Positions 32,388-42,709 of a stretch of DNA of 64,000 nucleotides are shown one piece after another. The DNA lies in contig JBJEVT010000041.1 in the NCBI GenBank assembly GCA_051884615.1, positions 62,001 through 126,000 on the forward strand, in the 5' to 3' direction. The notes beneath the pieces were generated by a model. That model was given only the letters and a program-made list of their open reading frames with translations, was not told where the DNA came from and ran no database searches. Position 1 is the first letter of the stretch. Each line of letters starts with the position of its first letter. The DNA comes from UBA1724 sp051884615. Its GTDB lineage: Bacteria > Verrucomicrobiota > Lentisphaeria > Oligosphaerales > Oligosphaeraceae. Position numbers and translations under genes: made by a program.

Positions 32388-35297
32388 CTACTGTTCCGGG
32401 GCTTCGGTCTCCCGAACGAGAATCTCCCCGAAGGGCACCTCCACCGGCGTCTCCCGCCCCCGGCACACCAGAGTCACGCGGGACGGCTGGCGATCCCACC
32501 AGCGGATGTTCAGCAGATAGAAGCGGCGGCGTCCGTCCTCCAGATCATAGGCGGCGAACTCCACATCCTCGTTGGCGCGCACCCAGCCCCGTTCCTCCTC
32601 CGCCCGGGCGCACTCCCCTGCCAGCGTCTGGAGGGCCTGGCGGTACTCCGGCAGCAATCCGGGATGGGCGGGCCATTCCGAAGAAGCGAAGAAGAGGACG
32701 CGGCCCCTGCCCACCTCGCGTTTCCGGAAGCCGGTGGCGGTGCGCCAGCCGTCTCCCAGGAGAGTGTCCAGGGATTTTTCCTCCGGGGGCGGGAGAGTCA
32801 GGGGATCCCGGCGTCCCAGGGCGGTGTTCAGATGCCGCCGGCTCAACAGGAGGGTGCCGCCGTTCTGGACATAGTCCAGGAGCCTTTCCCCGTCGCCGGG
32901 CAACCAGGTATGCCAGCCCAGGAAGACCACGGCGCGATAGGCCGACCAATCCCCTTCCCAGGGCATCAAATCCATGGGGCCGTAGGGGGTGCCGGTATAC
33001 CATCCCTTGGGGGAGTTGTCGCACGGGGTCACATAGAGTTCATCCAAGTGGGCCCTGGGGAAGAAGATCTTTGTCAGCTGGAAGGATTCCTCGGGGAGTC
33101 CGCTCTTCCACTCCTCGCCATGGTTGCACCAGACGGTCTTCTTGGCGTTGCCGAAGCAGCGCCAGCCATCGTAGCGTCCCTGGAGGCAAGCCACGGGGGC
33201 CACCAGCCGTCCCGTCCGGGGATGGTGTTCCAGGAAACGCCGGAAGCGGTGGAAAGCCTCCTGGTGGAGGCGGCAAGTGGAGCTGAAGCGGTCGTAGTCC
33301 GCATAGTCGCACTCCATGCGCCAGAGTCCCTCCTCGATGTTGATCTCCGTGGCTCCCTGGAGATAGCTGGTGGCGAGGGAAAGGAAGAGGCGTTCCCCAT
33401 GCTCCGGGCAATCCAGGGGCGCGGACCCCCACTGGACGGCCAGATGGGTGCCGTAGTCTTTCCGTCCGTAGGCGCGGGAGGCGCCCCGGAGAGCGGAGAG
33501 AATCACCTCCTCCGGGCCATACATCTGCTCCGCAAGCAGGCAGTCATACCCTGCCTGGAAGAGATACCGGAAGAGAACGGAGGGGCCGGAATGGCGGGTG
33601 GAGTCCCCCTTTGCCTCCTTCAAGTTGTCCACGAAATACTCGGCGGCCTCCTTCATGTCCCGGCTCTTCTCCGGATCGAAGAACCACCAGGTCTTCCCGC
33701 CCCGGCGTTTGGGACGCACCCGGGGCTGGATTCCCCCGGCGTCCACTCCCCGGGAGAGGATGTCGCCGTAGGGTTCCGGGAACTCGTCGGTGGCCCAGAT
33801 TTCGTTGTTCCAGTAGCAGAGGGAGCCATCGTTCTCGTGGGCGCGGCGGCCCAGATAGAAGGGTCCCTGGAGGAGTTCCTCGGGGGGATTGGCGGTCATG
33901 CCGGGCACTTCCCTGCCATCCACCATGAGGGTGTAGTGGAGCCGGAGGGCGTTGAGGAGGGGCACCAGGGTGCGCCAGACCTCCTCGTGGAGTCCCCGTC
34001 CCCCGCCCCAGCGGTAGGAGTGGCGGAAGCAGAGGCAGTTGCCCACATGGTTGGCCACATACCACTCCACATAGCGTTCCATATCCTCCAGCTCCATGGG
34101 GATGTAGACTGCGTCCCCCGTGCCCAGGCAGATGGCGGGAGAGGAGGGTTCCGTCCGTTCCACGGTGAAGGAATCCTGGTGTTCCGGGGAGGAGAGCCGG
34201 ATTTCCTGGCGCGGGCCCTCCAGGGGGGGGAACGGGAGGGCATGGAGGCCGGGCGAGGGGAATTCCGTCTGGCGGCCCTCGCCTGTGGTGACCACCACAT
34301 GGGGGCGGGTGGTGCGGAGCAAGGCGGCGAAAGGCTCCCCGGCGGGCACCGTCTCCGGGGCGCCGATGAACTCGAAATCATGGTTTCCCAGGAGATGGAG
34401 CTCCAGGCCCTGGGGCACGAAGCCGATGGCGGTGTCGTAGTCGTTTTCCAGAGTCAGCGAAAGGAGATGCTCCCCGGGGGCCAGGGGGCCCACCTCGAAG
34501 GTGTATTCGGGGCGGCGCACGATGGAGGAGTATTTCTCTCCCCGGAAGACCTCCTTTCCGTCCACCCGGAGGGTACATTCCAGCCAATCCCGCCGGGAGA
34601 GGTTTTCCCCCAGATAGTTGAAGCGGTGTCTCCGGCTCTGGGTGGGGGCCAGCGGGGGCGCCAGATTCTCGCCCCCCTCCGGCAGAAGGCGGGGGCTTCC
34701 CGTCTTCAGGGCGCCCCGGGCCTCCTTCACTCCCATGCGGAGAATGGCGCAGGCCACCTGCTCCGGCATGGGGAAATCCAGGGAAATCTCCCGCCATTCG
34801 TAGCTGCCCTGCGGGTAGGGCAGGAAGACCACCTGGTCCGGGGCGTCGAAGACATCATGGGGATGCCGGCCCTCCTTCAGCCAGTAAAGATCCAGCGCCA
34901 GCCCCGTCCCCTCGCCGCATTGGAATCCCTCCCCCTTCACCCACTGGGAAAGACGGAAGCGCTTTCCGGGCGCCAGCTCCTCCCGGTAGAACTTCAGATA
35001 GGCATTGCAGGGGCGCTTGTCTCCCCGGCAGGGCCAGCGCAGGGCATAGGCCTCCCCGGCCACATCCTCCCGGGTCAGCGCGTCATCCACCCCCATGGAG
35101 ATGGCGTAGGTGGCTCCCCATTCCGTGCGCCAGCGCCAGAAATAATCCGTCTCTCCCAGCAGCCGCAGCCGGCAGGTGGCGGGGAAATCGCAGGGCGGCA
35201 CGGTGAAGGGGAGCTGCATTTCGCCCCGGGGGGGGATGTAGCGGCTGCGATCCCCCAGGGGGAGGCGGAAGATTTCCTGTCGGATGAAGTTGCGCAT
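32388..35297 (-). CDS. large uncharacterised carbohydrate-related protein
   Basis: 969 residues, no signal peptide. I do not recognise a named family. The N-terminal third is beta-sandwich-like (for example LPFTVPPCDFPATCRLRLLG and YEWREISLDFPMP, carbohydrate-binding style). The middle (VEWYVANHVGNCLCFRHSYR to EINIEEGLWRMECD) looks like a TIM barrel. The region from about residue 770 (YRAVVFLGWHTWLPGDGERL, then NGGTLLLSRRHL) resembles the flavodoxin-like trimerisation fold also seen in its operon partner. A C-terminal beta-domain follows. The context suggests a glycan-degrading enzyme whose catalytic residues cannot be assigned. Confidence 0.5.
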   Translation of the reverse strand: MRNFIRQEIFRLPLGDRSRYIPPRGEMQLPFTVPPCDFPATCRLRLLGETDYFWRWRTEWGATYAISMGVDDALTREDVAGEAYALRWPCRGDKRPCNAYLKFYREELAPGKRFRLSQWVKGEGFQCGEGTGLALDLYWLKEGRHPHDVFDAPDQVVFLPYPQGSYEWREISLDFPMPEQVACAILRMGVKEARGALKTGSPRLLPEGGENLAPPLAPTQSRRHRFNYLGENLSRRDWLECTLRVDGKEVFRGEKYSSIVRRPEYTFEVGPLAPGEHLLSLTLENDYDTAIGFVPQGLELHLLGNHDFEFIGAPETVPAGEPFAALLRTTRPHVVVTTGEGRQTEFPSPGLHALPFPPLEGPRQEIRLSSPEHQDSFTVERTEPSSPAICLGTGDAVYIPMELEDMERYVEWYVANHVGNCLCFRHSYRWGGGRGLHEEVWRTLVPLLNALRLHYTLMVDGREVPGMTANPPEELLQGPFYLGRRAHENDGSLCYWNNEIWATDEFPEPYGDILSRGVDAGGIQPRVRPKRRGGKTWWFFDPEKSRDMKEAAEYFVDNLKEAKGDSTRHSGPSVLFRYLFQAGYDCLLAEQMYGPEEVILSALRGASRAYGRKDYGTHLAVQWGSAPLDCPEHGERLFLSLATSYLQGATEINIEEGLWRMECDYADYDRFSSTCRLHQEAFHRFRRFLEHHPRTGRLVAPVACLQGRYDGWRCFGNAKKTVWCNHGEEWKSGLPEESFQLTKIFFPRAHLDELYVTPCDNSPKGWYTGTPYGPMDLMPWEGDWSAYRAVVFLGWHTWLPGDGERLLDYVQNGGTLLLSRRHLNTALGRRDPLTLPPPEEKSLDTLLGDGWRTATGFRKREVGRGRVLFFASSEWPAHPGLLPEYRQALQTLAGECARAEEERGWVRANEDVEFAAYDLEDGRRRFYLLNIRWWDRQPSRVTLVCRGRETPVEVPFGEILVRETEAPEQ

Positions 35298-35456
35298 GGG
35301 CGAAGGGAGGCAAGGGGAAAGGGGGACGGCGGGAGGGAAAATTCAGGGAGAATGTAAGCAGGACGGGGGAATTTTCAAACAGGGCGCCACGCTCCTCCCC
35401 GGGAAAAGTTTTTCTCTCTCCAGGGGAGAGACTGGAAAAACTCTCAAGGCCGAACG

Positions 35457-35462
35457 TATATT
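35457..35462 (+). promoter_or_regulatory. possible -10 box for the beta-helix gene
   Basis: TATATT within GTATATTAAAC, giving a leader of about 65 bases to ATG 35534. A weak -35 (CTGGAA at 35432) has a long 19-base spacer. The same TATATTAA string appears at 45690 and 58469. Confidence 0.35.
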
Positions 35463-35533
35463 AAACAGGACGTGCGCTTTCCGCAGCCGGTTTTCTTTGA
35501 TTTCGCCCTTCCCACCCCAAGGACATCACCGCC

Positions 35534-36844
35534 ATGAAAAGACTTCTGACCCTTCTCACCTGTCTGTCCCTCTCCCTCGCCCTCTGCGGCGCCGAGTGGT
35601 TCGTCTCCCCGGACACCGGCAAGAAGAAGAATCCCGGCACCAAGGAAGAACCCCTGAAGAGCGTCGCCGACGCCATCAAGAAGGCCGAGGCCGGCGACAC
35701 CATCTATCTGGCCGCCGGACTCTACACCGGCGCCATGGGCGCCAGCGAAATCGTGGTGGACAAACCCCTCGTCCTCATGGGAGGATACACCGCCGACTTC
35801 TCCTCCCGGGATGTCATCGCCAATCCCTCCATCATCCAGCCCAAGAACGAGAAGAACGACACCGCCCGCAAGGCCATCATCAATCTCCAGCTGCCCCCCG
35901 GAAATCCGGAGCTGACCACCGTCATCGACGGCCTGGTGATCGACGAGGGACAGATGCACAGCTACCACAAGGTGAAGGGCAAGCCCGAGGGCGTGGAGAC
36001 CGGCATGTGGCTCAAGCCCCCCGCCAAGGACAAGGATGACAAGTTCTCCTCCGCCACCTGCTACGGCATCTACAGCGAGTCCAAGCTGCGCTACGAGGGC
36101 AAGCTGGTGATCCGGAACTGCGTCTTCGCCAACACCGGCGACACCGCCGTGGTGGTGAGCAAGTGGCTGGGCGACGTGGAGATCAAGAACAACCTCTTCG
36201 TGGCCTGCCGCCAGACCGCCTGCGACGTGACCTGCTCCAACCCCAACAAGATGGTGGAGTGCGATTTCGAGAACAACACCGTCCTCTTCACCTGGAGCAG
36301 CACCGACGACTTCGGCTCCATGGGCTACGGCTACCGCACCCAGCCCAATGTCAAGGCGGAAATCAAGAACAACATCTTCGGCCTGAACATCACCGCCGGC
36401 GTGAACCACGCCAAGGGCGACGCCAAGAAGAAGGCGGTCGCCATGGACGAAAACGTCTTCTTCCTGAACCGGAAGGGCGACATCGACCTGCAGGGCGGCG
36501 GCGCCGTCCTCCTCTCCCTCAAGGTCGCGGATGACGAATTCGAGGAACTGGAGGATGCCGCGGGCATGGAGAGCGTGGAGGACAACATCTCCCTGAACGA
36601 TCCCGGCGCCTTCAAGGGCCGCATCAACGAAGCCTATCTCAACGGCTTCCTGAACGCCTCCTACTCCGAGACCACGGACTACGACGAGAACTCCCCCGCC
36701 AACACCTTCCGCGCCGCCATGGGCATGAACAAGGTGGGGAAGATCGAGACCAAGGTCTCCATGTACGCCAACCGCTATCCCCTGGAGGAGTGCTACAAGC
36801 TCTTCGGCGCCCTGGAAGGCTACGGCGCCCAGCTTCCCCAGTAA
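35534..36844 (+). CDS. secreted right-handed parallel beta-helix protein
   Basis: 436 residues. The signal peptide MKRLLTLLTCLSLSLALCGA is followed by EWFVSPDTGKKKNPGTKEEP and SVADAIKKAEAGDTIYLAAG, the standard N-terminal start of DUF1565/pectate-lyase-like beta-helices. Repeated coils follow, with NN and CVFANTG/NNLFVACR turns around residues 190-300. Such folds include polysaccharide lyases and adhesin-like surface proteins; no lyase catalytic set can be pointed to. It is convergent in context with the glycan genes upstream but on the opposite strand, and has its own terminator. Confidence 0.75.
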   Translation: MKRLLTLLTCLSLSLALCGAEWFVSPDTGKKKNPGTKEEPLKSVADAIKKAEAGDTIYLAAGLYTGAMGASEIVVDKPLVLMGGYTADFSSRDVIANPSIIQPKNEKNDTARKAIINLQLPPGNPELTTVIDGLVIDEGQMHSYHKVKGKPEGVETGMWLKPPAKDKDDKFSSATCYGIYSESKLRYEGKLVIRNCVFANTGDTAVVVSKWLGDVEIKNNLFVACRQTACDVTCSNPNKMVECDFENNTVLFTWSSTDDFGSMGYGYRTQPNVKAEIKNNIFGLNITAGVNHAKGDAKKKAVAMDENVFFLNRKGDIDLQGGGAVLLSLKVADDEFEELEDAAGMESVEDNISLNDPGAFKGRINEAYLNGFLNASYSETTDYDENSPANTFRAAMGMNKVGKIETKVSMYANRYPLEECYKLFGALEGYGAQLPQ

Positions 36845-36921
36845 CCTCCCCAGCCCGGATTTCCCCCGCGGGCCGGCGGGAGGGAGCCTTCTCTCCCCTC
36901 CTCCGGTCCCCGGCCCGCCAC

Positions 36922-36963
36922 GTCCCGCCCCTTCCGCACCCGGGTGCCGAGAGGCGGGACTTT
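36922..36963 (+). terminator. terminator after the beta-helix gene
   Basis: Perfect 8-bp stem GTCCCGCC (36922-36929) / GGCGGGAC (36953-36960), then TTT and further T-rich sequence. It argues that the downstream antiporter starts at GTG 36998 rather than at an ATG inside this hairpin. Confidence 0.75.
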
Positions 36964-36997
36964 CCTGTTTTCCCCCTTTTCCCCTGTTGTTCCCGCC

Positions 36998-37954
36998 GTG
37001 TCTCCTCTTTTCTCCATCCTCCTGGGCGTTCTGGGCCTTGTTCTTCTCACCTATGGCGCGGACCTTCTGGTCCAAGGCGGGGTACGCATCGCCGAGACCC
37101 TGGGGATTCCCTCGGTCGTCATCGGTCTGACCCTGGTCTCCTTCGCCACCAGCGCCCCGGAGCTGGTGGTGAGCATCCAGGCGGCGTTGGGCAACGCCGG
37201 GGACATCAGCCTGGGGAACGTGGTGGGCTCCAACATCTGCAACACCGCCCTGATTCTGGGCGTGGCCGCCCTGATCACCCCCATGACCGTGCACCGGAGG
37301 ATGCTGGTCTTCGACACCCCCGTCCTGGTGGTGGCCTCCCTCCTCCTTCTTGCCTTCGCCACCCTCTCCCGGGGCATTGGCAGACTCCAGGCCCTGGTTC
37401 TCCTCCTGCTCTTCGCCGTCTATCTGGGCAAGCATCTCCGGGACGCCCTGAAAGGGGAGGAGGTGCCCATGGAGGAAACGCCCCGGCCCGAAGTCCCCCT
37501 GCCTCTGTGGAAGGCCTCCGCCTTGGTGCTTCTGGGCCTGGCGGGGCTGGTCATCGGCTCCAAGCTCTTCGTGAACGGCGCGGTGGTGGTGGCACGCCTC
37601 CTCCATGTCTCCGACGCCGTCATCGGCCTCACCATCGTCTCCGTGGGCACCAGCCTGCCGGAGCTCGCCACCTCCGCCGTGGCCGCCTTCCGCAAGGAGA
37701 ATGACATCGCCGTCGGCAACGTGGTGGGCTCCAACATCTTCAACATTCTCGCCATCCTGGGCATCGCCCCGCTGATCCGCCCCATCCATTCCGCCGGCAT
37801 CCATCCCCTGGATCTCCTGGTCATGGCGGGGGTCACCATCCTGATGCTGGCGATGGCCTACACGGGGAAGACCATCCGTCGCTGGGAGGGTGCCCTCCTT
37901 CTCCTCTGCTACCTCGGCTACATGGGCTGGCTGGTCCTCCACCCGATGGGCTGA
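36998..37954 (+). CDS. CaxA-type Ca2+/Na+:H+ antiporter (YrbG-like)
   Basis: 318 residues from GTG 36998. Two inverted alpha-repeats are clear: VSFATSAPELVVSIQAA with GNVVGSNICN, and VSVGTSLPELATSAVAA with GNVVGSNIFN, the ion-binding motifs of this superfamily. About ten hydrophobic helices surround a polar loop EEVPMEETPRPE. Family members exchange Na+ or H+ for Ca2+ at the cytoplasmic membrane. An ATG at 36944 is in frame but lies within the preceding terminator. The sigma-54 activator follows 28 bases later. Confidence 0.88.
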   Translation: MSPLFSILLGVLGLVLLTYGADLLVQGGVRIAETLGIPSVVIGLTLVSFATSAPELVVSIQAALGNAGDISLGNVVGSNICNTALILGVAALITPMTVHRRMLVFDTPVLVVASLLLLAFATLSRGIGRLQALVLLLLFAVYLGKHLRDALKGEEVPMEETPRPEVPLPLWKASALVLLGLAGLVIGSKLFVNGAVVVARLLHVSDAVIGLTIVSVGTSLPELATSAVAAFRKENDIAVGNVVGSNIFNILAILGIAPLIRPIHSAGIHPLDLLVMAGVTILMLAMAYTGKTIRRWEGALLLLCYLGYMGWLVLHPMG

Positions 37955-37982
37955 TTCTCCCCCTTCCACGCTGAAGAAGACC

Positions 37983-39497
<1,515 letters not shown>

Positions 39498-39517
39498 GCT
39501 CCCCCTGAAAGACGCGC

Positions 39518-39544
39518 GCCTCCCCCGCCGGTGGCGGGAGAGGC
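39518..39544. terminator. stem-loop between convergent genes
   Basis: GCCTCCCCCGCC/GGCGGGAGAGGC pairs at 11 of 12 positions with a 3-base loop, placed between the convergent activator and RND genes. There is no T-run, so termination is likely rather than certain. Confidence 0.5.
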
Positions 39545-39613
39545 GTCAGCTGCGGAAACAGGTGGGGCGGGGGCGCCCCGGGGTTCTCCCCGGCGGCGCA
39601 AGCGCCTTGCGTG

Positions 39614-42600
39614 TCACGCCTTGGGCTTCGCGCCCCGGGCGAAGAGGCAGTGGATGAGGGGGAGGATGAAGATGGTGAGGATTCCCGCCACAGCCACGCC
39701 TCCGGTGGAGGCGGCGCCGATGCCCGCCCGCATTTCACTGCCGATGTCGGTGGAGAGAGCGATGGGCAGCATGCCCAGGGTGCTGGCCAGAATCACCATC
39801 AGGACGGCCCGGAAGGATTCCCCCGCGCCCTGGACCATGGCCTCCCGGGAGGGCACGCCCTGTGTTTTCAGGGTGGCAAAGCGGTCCACGATGAGGATGG
39901 CGGCGTTCACCACCACGCCGATGAGCATCAGGGCGCCCAGCATCACCAGGATGTTGATGTTCCAGCCGGTGATGACCAGGCCCCAGATGATGCCGATGAG
40001 ACCGAAAGGCAGAGTCAGGAGAATCAGGAAGGGGCGGGTGAAGGATTCCATGATGGCGGAGATGGTCAGATAAGTGAGGAAGGCCGCCAGGAGGATGGCC
40101 TCGCCGAAGTCCGCCACGGCGTCGGAGAGGTATTCGGCGTCGCCGGCCACCTTCCGGGAATATCCCAGGGGAAGCACGCCCTGCTCCTCGATGCGCCGGA
40201 AGAGTTCTCCCTGGGTGGTCTGGAGGGCGGCCGTGCCCCCCAGGGTGCCCGTGACCCACACCACGCGCTCCTTGTTCTTCCGGTTGATGCTCACGGGAAT
40301 GGCCCGCTGGCTCACCTCCGCCACGCTGGAGAGCAGGACGGGCTGCCCGCCGCCGCCGGGAATCATGAACTGGGAGACCTGGTCCAGGCCGGGCTTCTCG
40401 GCGTATTTCACCCGGATGTCATAGGAGCGGTCGCCGGATTTGTAGAGGGCGGCCTTGATGCCCTCCAGATTGCCCCGGAGCATGGTGCCCAGGGTGGAGG
40501 CGTCGAGGCCCACGTCCCGCATCTCGGTGCGCCTGGGGGTGATCAGGAGCTGGGGTTTGCCTTCCCGGACGGTGGTGTCCAGGGTGGAGATGCCGGGGAT
40601 GTCCCGGGCGATGTCCCGGGTCTTCCGTCCGATTTCATCCAGGACCGTCAGGTCATTGCCCGCCACGCTGAATTCGATGGGGGTGGAGATGCGTCCCATG
40701 TCGGAGGGGGCGGTGACGGTGTAGTAGATCTCGGTTTCGGTGGAGAGCCGCTTCTGGACTTCCTGGATTCGCTCGGCGATGGTCCAGGCGCGTTCCCGCT
40801 TGCTCAGGAAATTCAGGTCGATCTGCGCCACATAGACCGCCTCCGTGACGCCGTGGCCCACGGAATCCTTCTTGCCCACGGTGACGGCGCAGTTGACCAG
40901 GTCGGAAAGATGGGAGAACTCCTCCGCCAGCACCAGGACATGGTCGCAGGTCCTCTGGAGGTCGTAGTTCACGGGATATTCCAGGGAGACCAGCATGCGT
41001 CCCTTGTCGGAGTTCTCCATCATGGTGAAGCCCAGTCCGCCTGCCTGGCGCATGGCGCCCCAGAAGAGGAGGACGCAGAGGATGGCGGCGAGGAGGCACA
41101 CCAGGCGCCGCCGGGCGCACCATCCCAGGAGGAGGGTGTATTTCCCGCCCAGGATGCGGATGAGACCGGTCCACTTGTCCATGAAGCGGGTGAAGGCGTT
41201 TTGGCGGCGCTGGCTCTTGGGCTTCAGGAGGAGGGCGCAGAGGATGGGCGTCAGGGTGAAGGAGATGAAGATGGAGACCATGTTCACCACCAGGGTGGTG
41301 AGGGCGAAGGGCTTCAGGATCTGGCCCACCAGACTCCACATCATGGTGAGGGGCAGCATCACCACCACGTTGGTTCCCGCGGAGGCGAAGACGGAGACGG
41401 CCATCTCGCTGGTGCCCTTGGCGGCGGCCTCCCAGGGATTGTCGCATTTCTCCATCCAGGTGGAGACGTTCTCCAGCACCACGATGGAGTTGGAGACCAG
41501 GATGCCCACGGAGAGTCCGATGGCCAGCAGGGTCACCGTGTTCAGGGACTGTCCGGCGATCTGCATGAAGAAGAAGCTGACCACGATGGTCAGGGGCATG
41601 GAGATGCAGACGATGAGGGTGGTGCGCAGGTCGCCCAGGAAGAAGAGGAGGATCAAGGCGCAGAGGATGATGCCGCCCACGATGTCGCTGATGGTGGAGG
41701 AGACGGTGGTCTCGATGGACTCCGCCTCGTCGGAGATCACCTGGAGCTGCATGCCCCCGGGCAGGGAATCCTGGACCTCCGCCACCTTCTTCCGGCAGGC
41801 GTCCACCAGCTGCACGGTGTTGGCCTCGCCCTTCTTCACGATGGAGATGACCACACATTCCTCCCCGTTGAACCAGGCCCGCTGGCGCACTTCATCCGTG
41901 GTCATGAGGACGGCGCCCAGGTCGCCCAGGGTGCGGCGCACGCCGTCCCGGCTGACCACCTCGAAGGCGGCGATCTCCTCCACGGCGGGATATTCCGCGT
42001 CGAACTTCACGTTCACCTCGGTGCCCCGTTCCCGGACGCGGCCCGAAGGCAGGGAGTTCACGTTGGCGGAGACCACCTGGACGATGTCGGCGGTGGTGAG
42101 TCCCGCGCCGGCCATCCGGTCGCGGTCCAGTTCGATGTGGACTTCCCGTTCGTTGCCGCCGATGATTTCCACGCTGCCCACGCCGGCGATCATGGAGAAC
42201 TGGTCGGCCAGGGTGTTGTCCACATAGTCGTATTTCTCCTCCAGGGTGGCCTCGCCGGTGAGAGCCAGCTTGATGACGCTCTGGGCGTTGATGTCGATCT
42301 TCTCGATGACGGGGCGTTCCGCGTCGTCGGGGAGATCCTCCAGGACGGCGTCCACCTTTTCCCGGACATCCACGGCGGCGATGTCCACGTCGGTGCCCAG
42401 CTGGAACTCCAGCTGGATGCTTGCCGCGTTCTCCAGGCAGGTGGTGGTGATGTGCTTCAGGCCATCCAGGGAGGAGACGGCGTCCTCGATGTGCTTCGCC
42501 ACATCCTTCTCCATGTCCTCCGGGGTGGCTCCCACCCAGGTGGTGGTGATGGTCACATAGGGGATGTCCGTGGCGGGGAGATTCTCCAGGGCCAGTTTCC

Positions 42601-42688
42601 GGTAGCTGTTCAACCCCAGGCCCACCAGGGCGATGAGGAGACAGGACATGGCCACCGGCCGCTTTGTCGATGCGTCAGCCAAAAACAT
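39614..42688 (-). CDS. RND-family efflux permease (AcrB-type) with atypical TM4/TM10
   Basis: 1024 residues, the usual length. It shows 12-helix RND architecture with two periplasmic porter regions; TM2-TM6 begin near GGIILCALILLFFLGDLRTT. It would pump small molecules through the adaptor and TolC partner encoded upstream. In AcrB, TM4 carries Asp407-Asp408 and TM10 carries Lys940 for proton relay. Here TM4 reads ILVSNSIVVLENV (Ser399-Asn400) and TM10 reads IGVVVNAAILIVD (Asn928). Other relay elements, including the Arg of FRAVLM in TM11, remain. Energy coupling therefore may differ. It is the last gene of a three-gene operon. Confidence 0.88.
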   Translation of the reverse strand: MFLADASTKRPVAMSCLLIALVGLGLNSYRKLALENLPATDIPYVTITTTWVGATPEDMEKDVAKHIEDAVSSLDGLKHITTTCLENAASIQLEFQLGTDVDIAAVDVREKVDAVLEDLPDDAERPVIEKIDINAQSVIKLALTGEATLEEKYDYVDNTLADQFSMIAGVGSVEIIGGNEREVHIELDRDRMAGAGLTTADIVQVVSANVNSLPSGRVRERGTEVNVKFDAEYPAVEEIAAFEVVSRDGVRRTLGDLGAVLMTTDEVRQRAWFNGEECVVISIVKKGEANTVQLVDACRKKVAEVQDSLPGGMQLQVISDEAESIETTVSSTISDIVGGIILCALILLFFLGDLRTTLIVCISMPLTIVVSFFFMQIAGQSLNTVTLLAIGLSVGILVSNSIVVLENVSTWMEKCDNPWEAAAKGTSEMAVSVFASAGTNVVVMLPLTMMWSLVGQILKPFALTTLVVNMVSIFISFTLTPILCALLLKPKSQRRQNAFTRFMDKWTGLIRILGGKYTLLLGWCARRRLVCLLAAILCVLLFWGAMRQAGGLGFTMMENSDKGRMLVSLEYPVNYDLQRTCDHVLVLAEEFSHLSDLVNCAVTVGKKDSVGHGVTEAVYVAQIDLNFLSKRERAWTIAERIQEVQKRLSTETEIYYTVTAPSDMGRISTPIEFSVAGNDLTVLDEIGRKTRDIARDIPGISTLDTTVREGKPQLLITPRRTEMRDVGLDASTLGTMLRGNLEGIKAALYKSGDRSYDIRVKYAEKPGLDQVSQFMIPGGGGQPVLLSSVAEVSQRAIPVSINRKNKERVVWVTGTLGGTAALQTTQGELFRRIEEQGVLPLGYSRKVAGDAEYLSDAVADFGEAILLAAFLTYLTISAIMESFTRPFLILLTLPFGLIGIIWGLVITGWNINILVMLGALMLIGVVVNAAILIVDRFATLKTQGVPSREAMVQGAGESFRAVLMVILASTLGMLPIALSTDIGSEMRAGIGAASTGGVAVAGILTIFILPLIHCLFARGAKPKA

Positions 42689-42709
42689 TGCGCCAATCCT
42701 CCCGGGTTG

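Noticed and set aside
30774..35357. 1527-codon plus-strand open frame over the two glycan genes
   Set aside because: Low-complexity Gly/Glu/His-rich sequence with no domain; the minus-strand proteins are clearly real.
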